Part shown: in pieces, positions 1-12,644 of the stretch
How positions within the stretch are numbered: the first letter of the stretch is position 1
Layout: each line of letters opens with the position of its first letter
From: Sphagnum magellanicum
Taxonomy: Eukaryota > Streptophyta > Sphagnopsida > Sphagnales > Sphagnaceae
DNA: 64,000 nucleotides
Assembly: GCA_021904315.1 (NCBI GenBank)
Contig: CM038925.1
Coordinates: forward strand, 6,760,501 to 6,824,500
Reading direction: 5' to 3'
Notes under the pieces: model-generated
The model's database searches: none
What the model was told of the DNA's origin: nothing
What the model saw: the letters and a program-made list of their open reading frames with translations, nothing else
Program-made: the position numbers and the translations under genes

Positions 1-2470
1 CTCTGAGGACTAACTATAATTGTAATTGTCCATCATGATAATGAATGCCATTGACATTGCATTGTTGTACTTAATTTTGTTTTATGTGTTACATAAACTG
101 ATGTTAATGAATAAATGTTTTTGTGCTAAATCTTGTACCCTTTTAGGGTAAATATATGATTTCCAAAAACCTCGCGTCACCATATTTATACACATAGTCA
201 CAATGGACCAATGGTTTTTAATTTCCCTCCCAATATTAATTATATCGATTTTTAAATGTTTCAGACACAAACATTTCCATCATTTCAAGATCTTATTAGT
301 AACTTGTAACTGAATCAAAAAAAACTTTTCATATGGCTAGTAAACTAATTTTACCTATTTGCTAGAAATAAAATTTGACACCCATCATGCATACCACATT
401 TCAAGGGATTTCATCATGGCCCATAAATATTTGTGATAAAACATACTCATTTTCAATAGCACATATTTCACTTCCTTATAACAAGTTCCATTTTGTGATA
501 TATATCTCCAACTTGTTCTAAATTATTTTTCTTACCCACCAACCTGAAAATGACATTTTAAATTCCAGTGTTTTTCCCCCTTTTCTTTAAATCTATGTAT
601 TTTTTTCTTAATTCCAACATTCACATGCATAATGATGAATTTTTATGTCTATTATGTTGTGGATTTATTTGAAATATGAAAGTTGTTGGGAATGTCGTGA
701 CCTCAATATATTGTAGTTTTTTGTCTTGAAAATACTTCCTGTAAATTTTTACGCTTGATAGAATCTTTTATTACAAACACAAATTAGATCCTTGTTCCAA
801 CATGTTTCAACTATGCCTTATAATTAGTCCTTCTGGCTTTTGCCTTTCCTATTGAGATCTTATCACAAACGTATCTGACATGACTTGACCAATGAAAAGT
901 ATGGATTGCATATCTTATCATTGATCTGACATTTAATCCCATGTTCTAGTCTTCTTCTAACCTAGGATGTAACTATTGTCCTCCACCTATTTGGATGAAG
1001 CTATTACCTTATCGAACTATGCCCTCTTCCACCTAATCATTTTGCACCTTTTTTTTGGATTTCTACACATTACACAAACAACAACCATGTTTAGGTTAAT
1101 GTAAATGCCAGTTCTAATATGATATTCCTATGGTTTTAATATCTTGTCACCACCCATATGTAAGAGTTTTTTGGTTTCTGCACATTCCTTTTTCTCATCG
1201 TTTTATCTTTCAAAAATTTGATTTTTCTCGAATGACACATACTTTTGTTTTCTGACGGCTCTTTATAATTTCCATTCTTTTTCATTTATTTGCAAGCCTA
1301 GGCCACATTTATGTATTTCACATAATGCATTAGAAATTGTAGAAATTATAGGTTGGCTTCCCATTTGAATGGCTTTCAAAGTGATCACTTTGTCCCAAAT
1401 TTTATTCTTTGCACCATATTCCATCAACAAATATTATGTTTGGCTATAAGTATAAAAGTTTTACAATTTTATTTTGATGCTTCTTACTACATTGCTTGAA
1501 TTTCTTATTTGTGGTTTTCATTGTTGTTGTTCTTTGTCCTATTTCATATTTGATTCGCTCCTTGCCTGGATTATCTTTCCTCGATTCCTTTTCCTTTTTG
1601 CTAAAACTTTGTTTGATTTTGCTCTTGTTGATTCAAATATGTTTGAGTTCCTTCATTACTACTCATGTGCCCTTTGTAAGATGGCAACATTTCATGCTAC
1701 TAGATGTTCAGACCTCACCATCATGGTAGATGAGTCAAGGACGACCGCTATCTTTGAACATTGTCTTTGTCCTATGTTTGTTTTTCAACTAGGTTTTTTA
1801 CATATATCTAAAGATGTCTCGTATGATTTTAATAACTTTGTTTCAAGTTTTCTATACCAGATTCTTATGATCTCCTTGTAGGGGAGACAATGGGTGGTTG
1901 GTTGTGGTTGTTATCGAATTGTTGGTGATAGCTTGGTTCATAATTCTCAAGAGACCATCTTGATGGCAAGAATTGCAAGTTCTATGGTCAAGACCATGAA
2001 GCAAGAAATCGAAGTTGATGATACTCTCCCTCAATGTTTTAACATTCTTGCGTCTTATATTTTCATTGAATTGTTTGATTCGTTAGCAGTTGAGGACTTG
2101 ACACCACTTTTTTTGTTGACAAAATCGTTGAAAGACATTTTTTAATCTAAAACCTCTTTGTCATCAAAGCCATCCACCCATGTGGGGAGTATTTAGTATG
2201 TTGTTTCTTGCTTACATGCGATGGTGCTACTAGGCCTCCAACAAGTTATGGAGTTTGGATTATGACAATATCCTTCTGCAAAAAGTCCAATTCTTACTGA
2301 CTGCTTTTGATGGGGACTTCTTGTTTGAATTACCACCCATCCATTCAAATGCTCACAACCCTTTTCAAATGTAAGGCATGGACAGAAATACGATGGCCAT
2401 GCTTGGAGTAAGCTGATCATAACTAATATAAAAAATTGGTTTGGGCTTAGCTTCAGGAATGCTCTTTACT
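1..2470. other. AT-rich intergenic DNA, nothing recognised
   Basis: No recognisable gene, RNA or structured repeat. An open frame at 1,474-1,881 is rich in Phe, Leu and Cys because of T-rich DNA and matches no family I know. The last few hundred bases may be the decayed 5' part of the transposase relic that follows, since another frame around 2,300-2,480 stays loosely protein-like. Confidence 0.5.
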
Positions 2471-5310
2471 TAGGTCACTTACGATGTGTGCAAGATGATT
2501 TTGAGAACTTCTTGTGCTTTGCCACTCGCAATGAAACATTATGGTGTGGTGAGTGCCTTCATATTCCAGCCTCAGGTCAAATGACAATGATTCCCTCCTC
2601 TTCTTCGCTTGGATGCAAATTTTGTCATTCTCCTCCCTTTTGTGTTGTCAATTGTGGTGGGCGAATCTATTATGTTGTGCATAAATTTCAATTTATGTCA
2701 AGAACGACGATTCATCTCGGTATTCACAACCATCCTGTTGTGGGTGGAAAGTGTCGGGAGTTGGTTGAGGAGACTAGAAGGTTGATCACAGAAGAGGTTG
2801 ATCACATGTTTGATCCAAAGATCTCTTCGATTTCCTTTAGTGTTAGCAAGACCTTCTTGGTGAGTTACTTGCTTGATGATTCTAATGATGTCACATTGGA
2901 GCTCCTCAAGGGTGAGCAGCTAGAGCACATCCATGACAAGTTCTATGAATTTAATTCTCCCAACGTTCGTAATTTTATTACTTTCTTCAAATGTCATTCA
3001 AGAGGTGGTCATATAGATAACATACTTCAATTAAAGTCCAAGAATCGATATGACTACATCTAGGAGTGTTGCTTTTTAGCACAAATTCATGGACAAAAGG
3101 TGTTCATTTTCAAGATGTCGATAAATGGTGTTGCAAGTGGAGTCAGCCTCGTCGCACGAATGCAACCTATAGGGGATTTGTAGAACGCTTGGATCATGTT
3201 TGATCATGTGAAGTGTGTTATTGGCTGGACAACTATGGTTTGCCAAGTGTACGATCCTATCTATTGTAAAGTGCTAACCATAGCTATTTGTGATATGTAG
3301 TTTGAGGACATTAAAGCTCAACAACTTATGTGGACAAAGCTGAATGAAATGATGTTGAAACATGGGTTTCCAAAACCCAATTTCAAGGGTTTCATGGATG
3401 ACAATGCACAAGCCAATTGGAAGCTATCATAATTGTTTATGGTTCTAGGGACCCCTTTATCAGGATGGTTGATAAGGAACGCACCTGTTTATTCCATTGG
3501 AGTCAGTCATTTGATAAACACACCAAGTAACTAATTAAACTTGAGTTATAAGGGGAGCACAAGACTTTTTGCCACTGGTATAAGAATGCCAAGTTGCTTG
3601 TGGATGCTAACATTCATTATGCTCTCATTCATTCGTAGTGGTTATCATCTGGGGTTGCTTCTTAGGTAGGTGTCCACAAGCTTAACAATTGGTTTAACTT
3701 TTGGCATTTTCATGTTAGATAATGGGGAGGTTTCATGGTCCATGTGAATACTTCTTCTGTGAACTTCCTATGTCTTCCCTTCTCTTCTATGCATTCAAAA
3801 CTATAAGATGTCCATTTTCACTTAACCTTCATTGTAATGTATATGCTTCTCCATTGCAACATTTTAAATTTTTTTGATGATTCCTTTCCTTTGATCTACA
3901 AAAGTTTAACAATGAAGAGTGGGTGGACATGCCCACTTGTAATCTAACCGAAATTACACATAACATCTTGTTGCAACAATTGGGGAATCATGACATTTGT
4001 CTATACACAATGGCATTTAACAATTACGTTTGGGCTTTGAAACAATCTACATTATATAGACAATACTCATGAAGGGGTCCATCTGGTCATGGACTTGATA
4101 GGAATGAATTTTTGTTAGGAGGGCCTAAAGATCTAGTGATCCTATTAAACTAGCGGCTGCTGTGGCAAATTACACGTTTAGATCTTCCTTTTTTTATTGT
4201 GCTCCGCACGTCAAGGGGGAGGAAGTTTTTGGGTTAAGCGACTCGTTGATTGTCCTCCTAATGCAAAGGATGATTCTCATTGTCTTAACCATGTGAATTT
4301 CTCTCATCCACAAGTAACAGTTCCTACTATTCAACCTACTATTATTAGGAATGTAGGCATGCAACAATGGCCTTGTGGTTATAATGCTTGTTCACCTTTG
4401 GTATCTCAAGGTGGCTTGGAGTTGAAAGAAAATATTTGTGTTGATGGCTAGTGGTGGATTGAACACTGCCCACCCAATTCTGTTGTTTGATGTTCTACGT
4501 TCCAAAAAACCTCAAGGCTTAAATGTAAAGCAAATATCAACCATTACAAATCTATAAGTGGAACTCATGCTCCATGTTACTCAAGGTTCTATGTACAATT
4601 TCATACTTGATCATTGGAGCACCATATGCACTGGTTTTGTTTCAATGATTTAAGTCATTGTGTCGATGGAACAACACGAAAATATATAGTTGATAGGCCT
4701 TTAATGCCAACTATATGGCTCATCCAAGAAGGTATTGATTTAACTCAAAAGGGGGTAATAACTTTCGAAGAAATGGGGTTTTCCTTTGATTATAATCGTG
4801 TTCAAAGTTTATTTGATTCCCAACCATCTAGTCCAAGCAATTTACATGTGGCTTGTATGAGTATTCACAATATTGTGCGGCCAACCAATGCAAGTTGTTG
4901 GCCCATAATTCATGATCGCAAGAAGGTGAAACAACCTTCTGTCTTCAAAATAATACAATAGCACACCAACAATTGGGAGGTTGGCATCTTATTGACCCAA
5001 TGCACTGTTTTCCCCCATGTTGATGTCCCCTCACTTGGGTATGGACAAATTTACAATATTTTTTTAGATGACCAAAGATATGATGTGACTATTGGAAATC
5101 TCCTTGGATGTTCATGTGTTTACTTTGTCAAAATGTTGGCAAGTTCTTTGGGTGCTTGTGGGGTGTATGTGCATTGCAAACATGTGTATCATGTCTTACA
5201 AATGATCATGTTCTATGGGCTCATGAAAGAGTTCATTCATCACTACACATGGAGTTGGGATGAAGTTCAACATTTGTTGAAATGTTCCAAAGTTTTTGAA
5301 CTCTTGTGAT
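2471..5310 (+). pseudogene. MULE-like transposase relic with C-terminal SWIM zinc finger
   Basis: Decayed coding region of a plant transposase-like protein. The best open part is 2,488-3,060 (191 codons), with a Cys-rich N-terminal section, an 'HLGIHNHPV' segment and 'SKTFLVSYLLDD'. Downstream, in broken frames, come 'AICDM', 'FKGFMDDNAQANW' (about 3,385-3,420) and tryptophan-rich scraps, the order expected of an RNase H-like MULE core. The 3' part (4,992-5,309) carries CSC at its start and CKH about 20 residues later, the CxC...CxH spacing of a SWIM finger, which often sits at the C-terminus of MULE transposases. The frame is interrupted many times (for example TAG at 3,061) and no terminal inverted repeats were found, so this is an old, immobile copy. 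It could also be a decayed SWIM-domain host gene. Confidence 0.6.
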
Positions 5311-5753
5311 AGTACATCAAAATCTCATTCATAAACCTATTTGTAGTTAGCTAGATTATGTAGGAAATTTAGATACTAGTTTTGGCCCATTTGTTATGTT
5401 CTCCATTTTGTAGCTTTTAAATCATTATAGAGTGATGTTATTTATGTATAATACTTCGGCCATTTCAACACATGTTTGTCAAATATTTAATATATTTTAA
5501 GAAATTATTTTTTATCAAATATTTCTCAAGTGTAAATTCTTGTCCATTTCAACATATTTTAAAATATTGTATTTATTGTCGAAGAACATTAAACATTTGG
5601 AACATTGTTTACATGAAGGATGATAAAATGCATTAAGTTAAATTAACAAGTATGTTTTTAAATGTTCACATGATGTTGCTGCTAATGACTTTCTTGGCCA
5701 AACCCATGTTCAAAATCAATAAGCCATTGTTCATCTCATAACAAACCATGGAT

Positions 5754-5805
5754 GTGACATGGCAAAATATTTGAAGGCTTGTCAAAAAATATTTTGCCAT
5801 GTCAC
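5754..5805. repeat. Perfect 19-bp inverted repeat (hairpin)
   Basis: GTGACATGGCAAAATATTT is followed after a 14-base loop by its exact reverse complement. The flanks extend the symmetry imperfectly (CCATGGAT before, ATCCATGTGG after). It could be the core of a small foldback MITE. No flanking genes are visible. Confidence 0.7.
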
Positions 5806-7930
5806 TTAATAATATCCATGTGGAAAATATATATTAATAATATTCCATGATGTGGCATGGAACATGTCTTAAAATTCCTTTCCTACTCACCCAAAGAGGC
5901 TCACTTACTCATAATCACCCATTCGCCTACTAGCGTCATTATTTGAGAACTAATACGTTGAGGGCCATTGTGACGTTTTGCATCCATGCCTTTCAAATTC
6001 AAAAAGTCCATCACCTTTGGAGGCTCCCACTCTAACTATGGTTCTTGCAACACTATTACAAAATGTGGGTGCAGTTCACTAGACCATTGAATTCATTGTT
6101 TCCCCATTAGGTCCCATTCACTATAACTAATGAATTCATTCATAATCTAGTGAAATCACTTGGTGTAAAGGGACACCTTTTGTTGTAATGCAAGTCCAAT
6201 TCTTGAAAGTTTGTGCACCTCTCACAACTCGTTGCAACTTCTTCGCCCCCATTCTCTCCATCTTCATGCTCTACACAAATCTCATAAATCATTTTCAAAC
6301 ATTATATTTGTTTCATGTAATTTTGCATAATCAAAAAGATTGTAAGTAATGTTATAACATCAGCAAAACAACTTTGAAAGTTTCAAGTCCACACAACTAC
6401 CACCACACCTCGACGTAGCACTTAACTAATTCGCAAGACCACACATATTTTAGATGATAATGGTTTTGAATCTAGCAAAGGAGCAGAAGGTTCAAAGAAT
6501 GAACCTTACCTAAATGTAGAAAAAGTTTGACAAATATTTCGGTGAAGACAATGTCGAAGATGAAGTAGAAGAGTTGTTTTGGATTGTCTTTGACATTCAA
6601 TCTTCACGTTTTGGTCATAATTATTGGGGTTTCTATTTTCTAGGTATAGTCTAGGTTTTTTGTCTATGCCATTTCATTGTTTTGGTCTTTAAATGTTTAT
6701 AGTCTTAGGTTCTTTGTCTATTTAAATGAATAGGTAGGTAGGGATCATAGTTATAAGTCTATGTACTAATTGTTTTGTGCATGGATTCAAAGAAGGGATA
6801 GTAAAAAAACAACAAGGTCAAAAGCAGCAATTTAAAAGCAAAAACAACCAATGGCCTTTGTCAAGAGAGACAAATCTCCCTCCCCTTCAAAATGTGATGA
6901 ATCTAGTGATGACAATGGTGAAAAGGGGATGATGAATATGGTGGGGCACATAAGATATCAAAGTGAACCTAATGTTGTTATATTAGTCAAGACCCCTGGA
7001 GTTCATGGTATTACCACCTTTTCAAAGCAACACATGGCTGGAGATGCTAGAGGTTTGGTCTATTTCTTTCTATTGCATTTGAATATATTATGATTAGAAA
7101 TTCCAAACATAGTGGTTACATTGATTTTTACTTTCTCTTGTCATAGACATTTATGCTAGTTTTCGTTTAATTTTTGACTTTGTAGGAAAACCTCAAATAC
7201 AACAAACACATGTTGAGGTCTAACCAACGGTGGCCCAAATCCCTAGGCCTCATGTACAAAATTATCCAATAGCACCCTAGAACCGTGGGGCTTTTGTTGT
7301 GGATTATCAATCTCCTTAATGGCAATACATGCCACACATGCATGTTTGCTACCAATGGTTTCTGCTTAGTTGGCAACTTTTCTAGGTTTGGCAATGCCAC
7401 TTGCATTTAATCTTTAGACAATAGTGCTAACATCTACTGCCCCATTTTTAGTGTCACCAAGAAGTGTTCAAAGTCAACACCATTAGATGTTGCTGACATC
7501 AAATCTGTACTAGTAGATACCAATGCAAATGCCATTGCCCCCACATATGCCACTACCACCATTGTAGATGCCATTGCCACCACATCTACCATTTGGGGTA
7601 GTTCAAAACCCACAACCAACTAGGTCTAGTTAATATTGACAAATGTAGCCTACAACGTCTAATCAATACCTAGATTTGCATTAAGTGTATTGTACACCTC
7701 TATCACAACCTAAAGCACATTGGGATATGGCAATTCTAGCACTAACACCCAAGGTAGTAACCACAACCTTTTGGCCTATAACAAATACAATCTCAACCCC
7801 TAGATATCCTACAAATATATAGAAAACTACATTAAATAGAGGTCAATCCCTTCCATTTGTAGCATTAGCTACATATGTATTTAGTAGACTAAATAACAAA
7901 GTTGTTTCTTCAAGGGGTCATTCTAAGCAA
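5806..7930. other. Intergenic DNA, one unsupported small frame
   Basis: AT-rich. A plus-strand frame at 6,851-7,093 (80 codons, with a short 'SPSPSK...ESSDDNGEKG' hydrophilic start) is open but matches no family I can recall and is followed by stops. It may be a fragment of the same decayed transposon as the relic at 7.9-8.4 kb. Confidence 0.4.
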
Positions 7931-8390
7931 GTTGATCTATGAGCCAAACATCGTGCATTAAACAAGGTCATGAAGAGGCTTGGGATTGAAGTGGTTGAAT
8001 GTAGTGGTAAGGATGTCACTCTTGTTGTACATTACAATCCAAAGGGTAGACCAGTTGGTGGTGGTAGGCATTCATGGTTTATTGCCCTTCAAAGTTACAC
8101 CTTGAAACTTAATCTGGCAATTGATGATATTTGGAAGCAACTAGCTAAAGAGCTAGAAGCCATTAAATAAACCCTGGAAATGGCCTTTGAGTATTTGTAC
8201 TATCCCTTCACCTACAAGTTTGTAAAAGATCAAGTTGTAGTTGTGATGAAAAGTAGGCGAAGGTGGTTGAAAAAAAAATTAGAACAAGGTGAGCCTCAAC
8301 CACAAAATTGTAATGAGGCTCATTGGGAGCAACTCAAAAAGGTTTTGATGCAAGAAGAAAATGTTGATAGAGTAGGTTGAATGACTAAAG
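7931..8390 (+). pseudogene. Relic of a CACTA ORF1 (Ptta/En/Spm 'transposase_24'-like) protein
   Basis: Two abutting frames in the same register (7,970-8,170 and 8,180-8,380, separated by a TAA) read 'VTLVVHYNPKGRPVGG', 'IWKQLAKELEAI', a 'F...KFVKDQVVVVMKSRRRW' stretch and 'NEAHWEQLKKVL'. This order matches the plant Ptta/En/Spm family: a beta segment with 'P.G', then 'W..L...L...W', then a basic helix 'M..RRR...K.L'. The family encodes the DNA-binding accessory protein of CACTA elements. No CACTA ends or GCGA-type repeats flank it, so it is an isolated remnant, distinct from the element at 52.6-61.3 kb. Family assignment is from memory of the motif order only. Confidence 0.45.
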
Positions 8391-8627
8391 TTCTAGCAAC
8401 CCAAAAAAACACATCTTGATGAAGGCAAGGTGGTGACATTAGCGTGGAGAAAAGGATGGTATATTTTTGTCCTTTTGCCAAATCTTTGTTAATTGAATTA
8501 ACTATTGCATTCATGATCAAGGATTTTAATTTTCCAACTTGGGCTGGATGGGATTTAAGAGGAAGGGCTTGGGAGGACCCCCACATTACAGGAGATCTAA
8601 ATTGAATGTGAAAGGAATAAACACACA

Positions 8628-8900
8628 AAGCGTAAAAGGCATGAGTTGGATTAATATTGAAGTCTTGGACATAAATCATGTAGTAATTACATAATCCGAT
8701 GAAGCTCTTTAAAGTGTGAACATCAGTAGGATTGGGCATCTCCAAAATGGCTACTACTTTGGCCCAATGAGCCATAATACCATTTGGCAAAATTTTATGT
8801 CCAAGGTAGATTATTCAGGTGATAGCAAACTCACACTTTTTAGGATGGATCTTCATATTAATTTCGTGGAGCCTCTTGAATAATTTCGAGGTTAGATTAG
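8628..8900 (-). mobile_element. Ty3/gypsy reverse transcriptase fragment
   Basis: Read on the minus strand, the region gives 'KIHPKKCEFAIT', 'YLGHKILPNGI', 'ILEMPNPTDVHTLKSFIGL' and 'NYY' in order. This is the 3' end of a Ty3/gypsy reverse transcriptase and the junction to RNase H. Only about 90 residues remain. It is an old, broken fossil with no LTRs seen nearby. Confidence 0.8.
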
Positions 8901-10130
8901 AATTGAACTTTGCTATTGAAAAGTTAGATTATTAATGGGAGATTTTGGTTATGTTAGAAGACATGCATGATTCTATCCCAATTATTTTGTGATAGTAGTT
9001 TAAGGTTTAAGTGTTATTTGAAATTGCATATTCATATGTTGTAGCATGGGTATGGCTACCATTGCTTCATAATGTAATAAGTATAAGTTGACCCTTTCTT
9101 TTAAACATCTTGTGGGGTTTAAGGGGAAAGGTAGTAGGATAACCCCTTTTTGAGGGTTTACATGGTTTTTCAGTAGAATTTTGTCATGTTTCATGTGAGT
9201 GCATCATGTCGATAACAAATTTTCAAATTAGAATTTCTAGAATGTGAGTAGATTTCTCTTTATGTGTGCAGGTGTTATTCATTAAGGTAATTTGAAGCAA
9301 GCCCAAGTTTTATTTGTAGGTTGATGCAGAAATGGGTTATATTGTGGTTGATGCAAGCCAAGGGATCACATCTGAAACTGAAATTCATCTTGAAACTATG
9401 GAAAATAACCTTGATGAATTGAAAGCTATGCAAGGTACCTTAATGGAAAACCAAGATTGAATGTCAAACATGATGGAGGAAATCTTGGCCTTTTTGAAGA
9501 CAAGTTGGATTTGAAGGGAAGAAAAGACCAGATGATGTGAAGTTGCCATCTCTTGCTAGGAGCCTAGGAGTGGTAAGACAAATTAATCGGAAGTTCATGT
9601 TATTTGTTGTTTTGAGTCCCCTTGCAATACTAAAATACAAGTTGTTCTTTCAACACCTATTGGTTGTAGAATGATGCATCTAGACAACCATGTAAAATAT
9701 ATGATTGTTACTTGGGTCATTTGTCTTAAGCATAATTAATCATTCCATTTGGTGTGCTATGTGGGATGGTGAATGGAAGGTGACGACTTGACTTCATCAC
9801 TAAAGCATACTGTAAAGGTCCAAGAGGAGACATGTAAGGCACTTTTAGGAGACTCTGACCTAGGTGTGGATACTTGTACACCATTTGACATGATTGCCAC
9901 CAAGAAGGAAACTACTAGTTTAAAAGGTGTACATAAAACATCTAATGTTGGTTTTGATGATCTACTGATGGTGCATTCTAGGAGGTAAACACGATCTCAC
10001 ACACATGGGAAAAAAATTGCAGATGGCAACAAGGTGCTAATGGATGCTCTTTTTGTCAGTATTGATCACTAGATAATGCCTATTGCCACAAAAGAAGTGA
10101 GCTCTAGTTTACTAGTAGGCACTTGCACCA
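8901..10130. other. Mostly non-coding; possible 5' part of the FCP1-like relic
   Basis: A short open frame at 9,773-9,988 (71 codons) is in the same orientation as, and just upstream of, the FCP1-domain relic and may be its N-terminal extension. A hydrophilic, helical-looking stretch with 'ETMENNLDELKAMQGTL' at about 9,380-9,460 cannot be assigned. Confidence 0.35.
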
Positions 10131-10746
10131 TTAGTGCCTCCCTAAGACAATTGATAGTATACATAGTGCGACACTTCTTGGTATTAGATGTTAATGGGTT
10201 TTTGTGTGAAGCACAACTTTTGAAATCAAAAAAGAATTAAAAACCTTTAATTCATGTAGTCAAATGCGAAAAAAAACATGTAAGCCCATGACCCAAATTT
10301 GGTGAGTTTTTGGAGTTGTGCAACTCAAAGTTTGACATTGGCATTTGGTCATTAACAACACATTGAACTTGCTTCCTATGGTTGACTTTTTGTTACAGGG
10401 CAAGTTAGGGGTTAAACCACTGTTTATATGGGGTGTGGAAAAATGCTTGGAAACAAGCATTTGTCATCCATTACGTCCAGAATGGGATCTTGTGTTGAAA
10501 AACATGAAGATAATGTGGGAGGAGACGAGTCCAAGGTTTAGGCAATTAAGTCCTAGCAACACTTTGTTGATCGATGATTGTACATATAAGTGCATTGGAA
10601 ATCCCCCATTTTCCTACATCCTAGCCCAACCCTACAACAACTTGGTATCAAATAACTATTTGTTGGAGAATTTGTGTCCTTACTTTGTAGGCTTGTTTAA
10701 GGTTCAAAGTACCTTAGGGTATGTGGGGTTAAGTTCACATGGGTAG
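10131..10746 (+). pseudogene. Broken FCP1-homology (NIF-type phosphatase) domain, copy 1
   Basis: Resembles plant FCP1-like/NLI-interacting-factor phosphatases (HAD superfamily). In order: 'FLVLDVNGFL' (about 10,172; the DxN motif that replaces DxD in the plant subfamily), 'FGEFLEFCNSKFDIGIWS' (about 10,300), then in a shifted frame 'PLFIWGVEKC' (about 10,420), 'K.MKIMWEE', 'SNTLLIDDCTYKCIGNPPFS' (about 10,560; the TLLIDDSxxK-NPP signature) and a trailing 'YF..LF'. Two in-frame stops lie in the first half, and one frameshift lies near 10,345-10,375. It is therefore a dead copy. No introns can be placed, so it may be a processed or transposon-captured copy. A second fragment of the same family lies at 13.2-13.5 kb on the other strand. 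Confidence 0.75.
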
Positions 10747-11518
10747 CAATGGTTAACAAGTTGAACCCTTGCCGGAAAGTTGTAAGAGACTTTGCATGGT
10801 CTTCTATGCCTTAAGTGAATGGCAGTGCTAAACCCTTCTATGAATTTGTAATTTAGTTAGGACTTTATAATGCAAGTGTAAAAAGTTTGTTAGGTATGTA
10901 TAAGTAAAATGGGACTTGAATCATTTGTTTGGGAATCTTTACATGTGAACATGGCAATGGGTCCACAAATATATTCAAAGAAATGCACACCAATGAAAGA
11001 ATCTATAGGTTATAAAAAGGCTCCTAGGTCACAAGCAAAGGAAACAACTAAACGACTCTATGTAAAAACCCACCTAGCTATAAGTCATGAACATATTTTG
11101 TGTGCAATTTGCGTTTAATTTCAAGTTTGATTTATGATTTATAGTTTGAGTGATGTTTTCCATTTTGACAATAGATTTACATTTGCAAGTTATATTGAAT
11201 CCAATTTTAATCCCAATTTTGGTTTGATTATTTTTGTTTGCAAATGTTTTGTAGTATCAAAAAGAAATGAAAAATTATAGTTGCAAAGTTTTGTTGGAGG
11301 ACCAGATGTTACAATTGGAAATTTTGTCAAATTTGGGGCTGCACAATACTTCATCACAATCATAACATGCCAAAAAAATTCCTCTCTATTTGCATTAAAA
11401 TGAAAGTAGACTACATGGGGGCCAAAATTGTTGTCACATCGTACTATTTCTTAGGGGTCCCATGTTTGAACTTCAACCATGTCATTATTATGAAAGATTT
11501 TCACAATATTTTTGCATA
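10747..11518. other. Intergenic DNA, nothing recognised
   Basis: One 69-codon open frame (10,909-11,118) has no recognisable motif. Otherwise AT-rich unique-looking sequence. Confidence 0.5.
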
Positions 11519-11694
11519 AAACAATGCCAAAACGTGGTAAACATGACTTGGTCTTTTGAACTAGGGTCTATCCATCTTTAGAAAAATGATTAGGGTCCAT
11601 GATTGGAAAAACGACTAATCGTAGTTGTTTTTCTAATCATGGACAGACTTTAGTCCAAAATACCGAGTAGTTTTTACCACGTTTTGGCATTGTT
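11519..11694. repeat. Foldback MITE-like element (about 176 bp)
   Basis: The outer 22 bases AACAATGCCAAAACGTGGTAAA (11,519 on) recur as their exact reverse complement at 11,673-11,694. Symmetry continues inwards, imperfectly, through nearly the whole element, with an inner pair around 'CATGATT.GAAAAAC' and 'GTTTTTCTAATCATG'. Such a self-complementary non-coding unit is typical of foldback MITEs. A clear target-site duplication was not found, so the superfamily cannot be named. Confidence 0.75.
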
Positions 11695-12640
11695 ATATTA
11701 TGGTAGGTCAAAACCCAAATATGTCAAATTCCAAATGAACTACACTTTTTAATTTAATATGATGTGATGTTGGAGAATATTTGTGCCAAAAAAAAATCCA
11801 TTGCAACATACTAAAAAATGCAAATATACTCAAAAAAATGATTGAAATGATTTTTAGTCTTTATGAAATTTATAGTATCTATTAAACATTGTGAAACCAT
11901 ATGATTGGAATAAGTTTGTCGACCATGTGAAGAGTTTGATAATTATCATATGATAACTAAGTGTTTTTGGGGACAATGACCATAAGTATGTGGTAAATTA
12001 ACATTTTGACAAACTATCACTTTCAAATGGAAGATGACAAGATATGTGAGGTGGGTCATTTAAAGAAATTTCATTTCAAATATTTTTTGGTTAACTAATT
12101 TAAACCCAAACCTAACATAGTCCAAAAATAAAAACATGTTCTTTTATATTGCATATATCATAAATATACCCAATATCTATTGAATTTAACCTTTAATTAT
12201 TTTTTTTCAAATAATATTTGATGTCATTAACTTTGTAAAAATCAAAATATCAAGCCCAAACACCAAAAGTGAAACCCAAAATCAAATGCAAATTTTTTTG
12301 TAGAAATATATTTTACATACATGTCGTGAAAGTGCCCAAAGTGCCCCCCGCCCCAAAAGGTAGTATGCTTTCACCCATTACCGCACGTTTAATTAAAGGT
12401 GTTAGATGTTGTATCCAAAGTTTGATCAAGACCCCCCACTTTGCACTATAGATGATGTAATAAGGTATGAAGTGGTTTGGCCCTGGAAATTAACCGCACG
12501 GTGAAATTGAAATGTTTGGGGTTCATGTGCATACTACCGCTAGATGATGTTCATCTTATTTTGTAACTTTCTGACTTTTTTAGTTTTATTAATAGAATAT
12601 AATTTGCAACTTTGTGCATGAATGAATCATATATGCATGT
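11695..12640. other. Intergenic AT-rich DNA
   Basis: Very AT-rich. A small GC-richer patch (about 12,330-12,480, with CCCCCCGCCCC) has no coding support. Confidence 0.5.
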
Positions 12641-12644
12641 TGCA

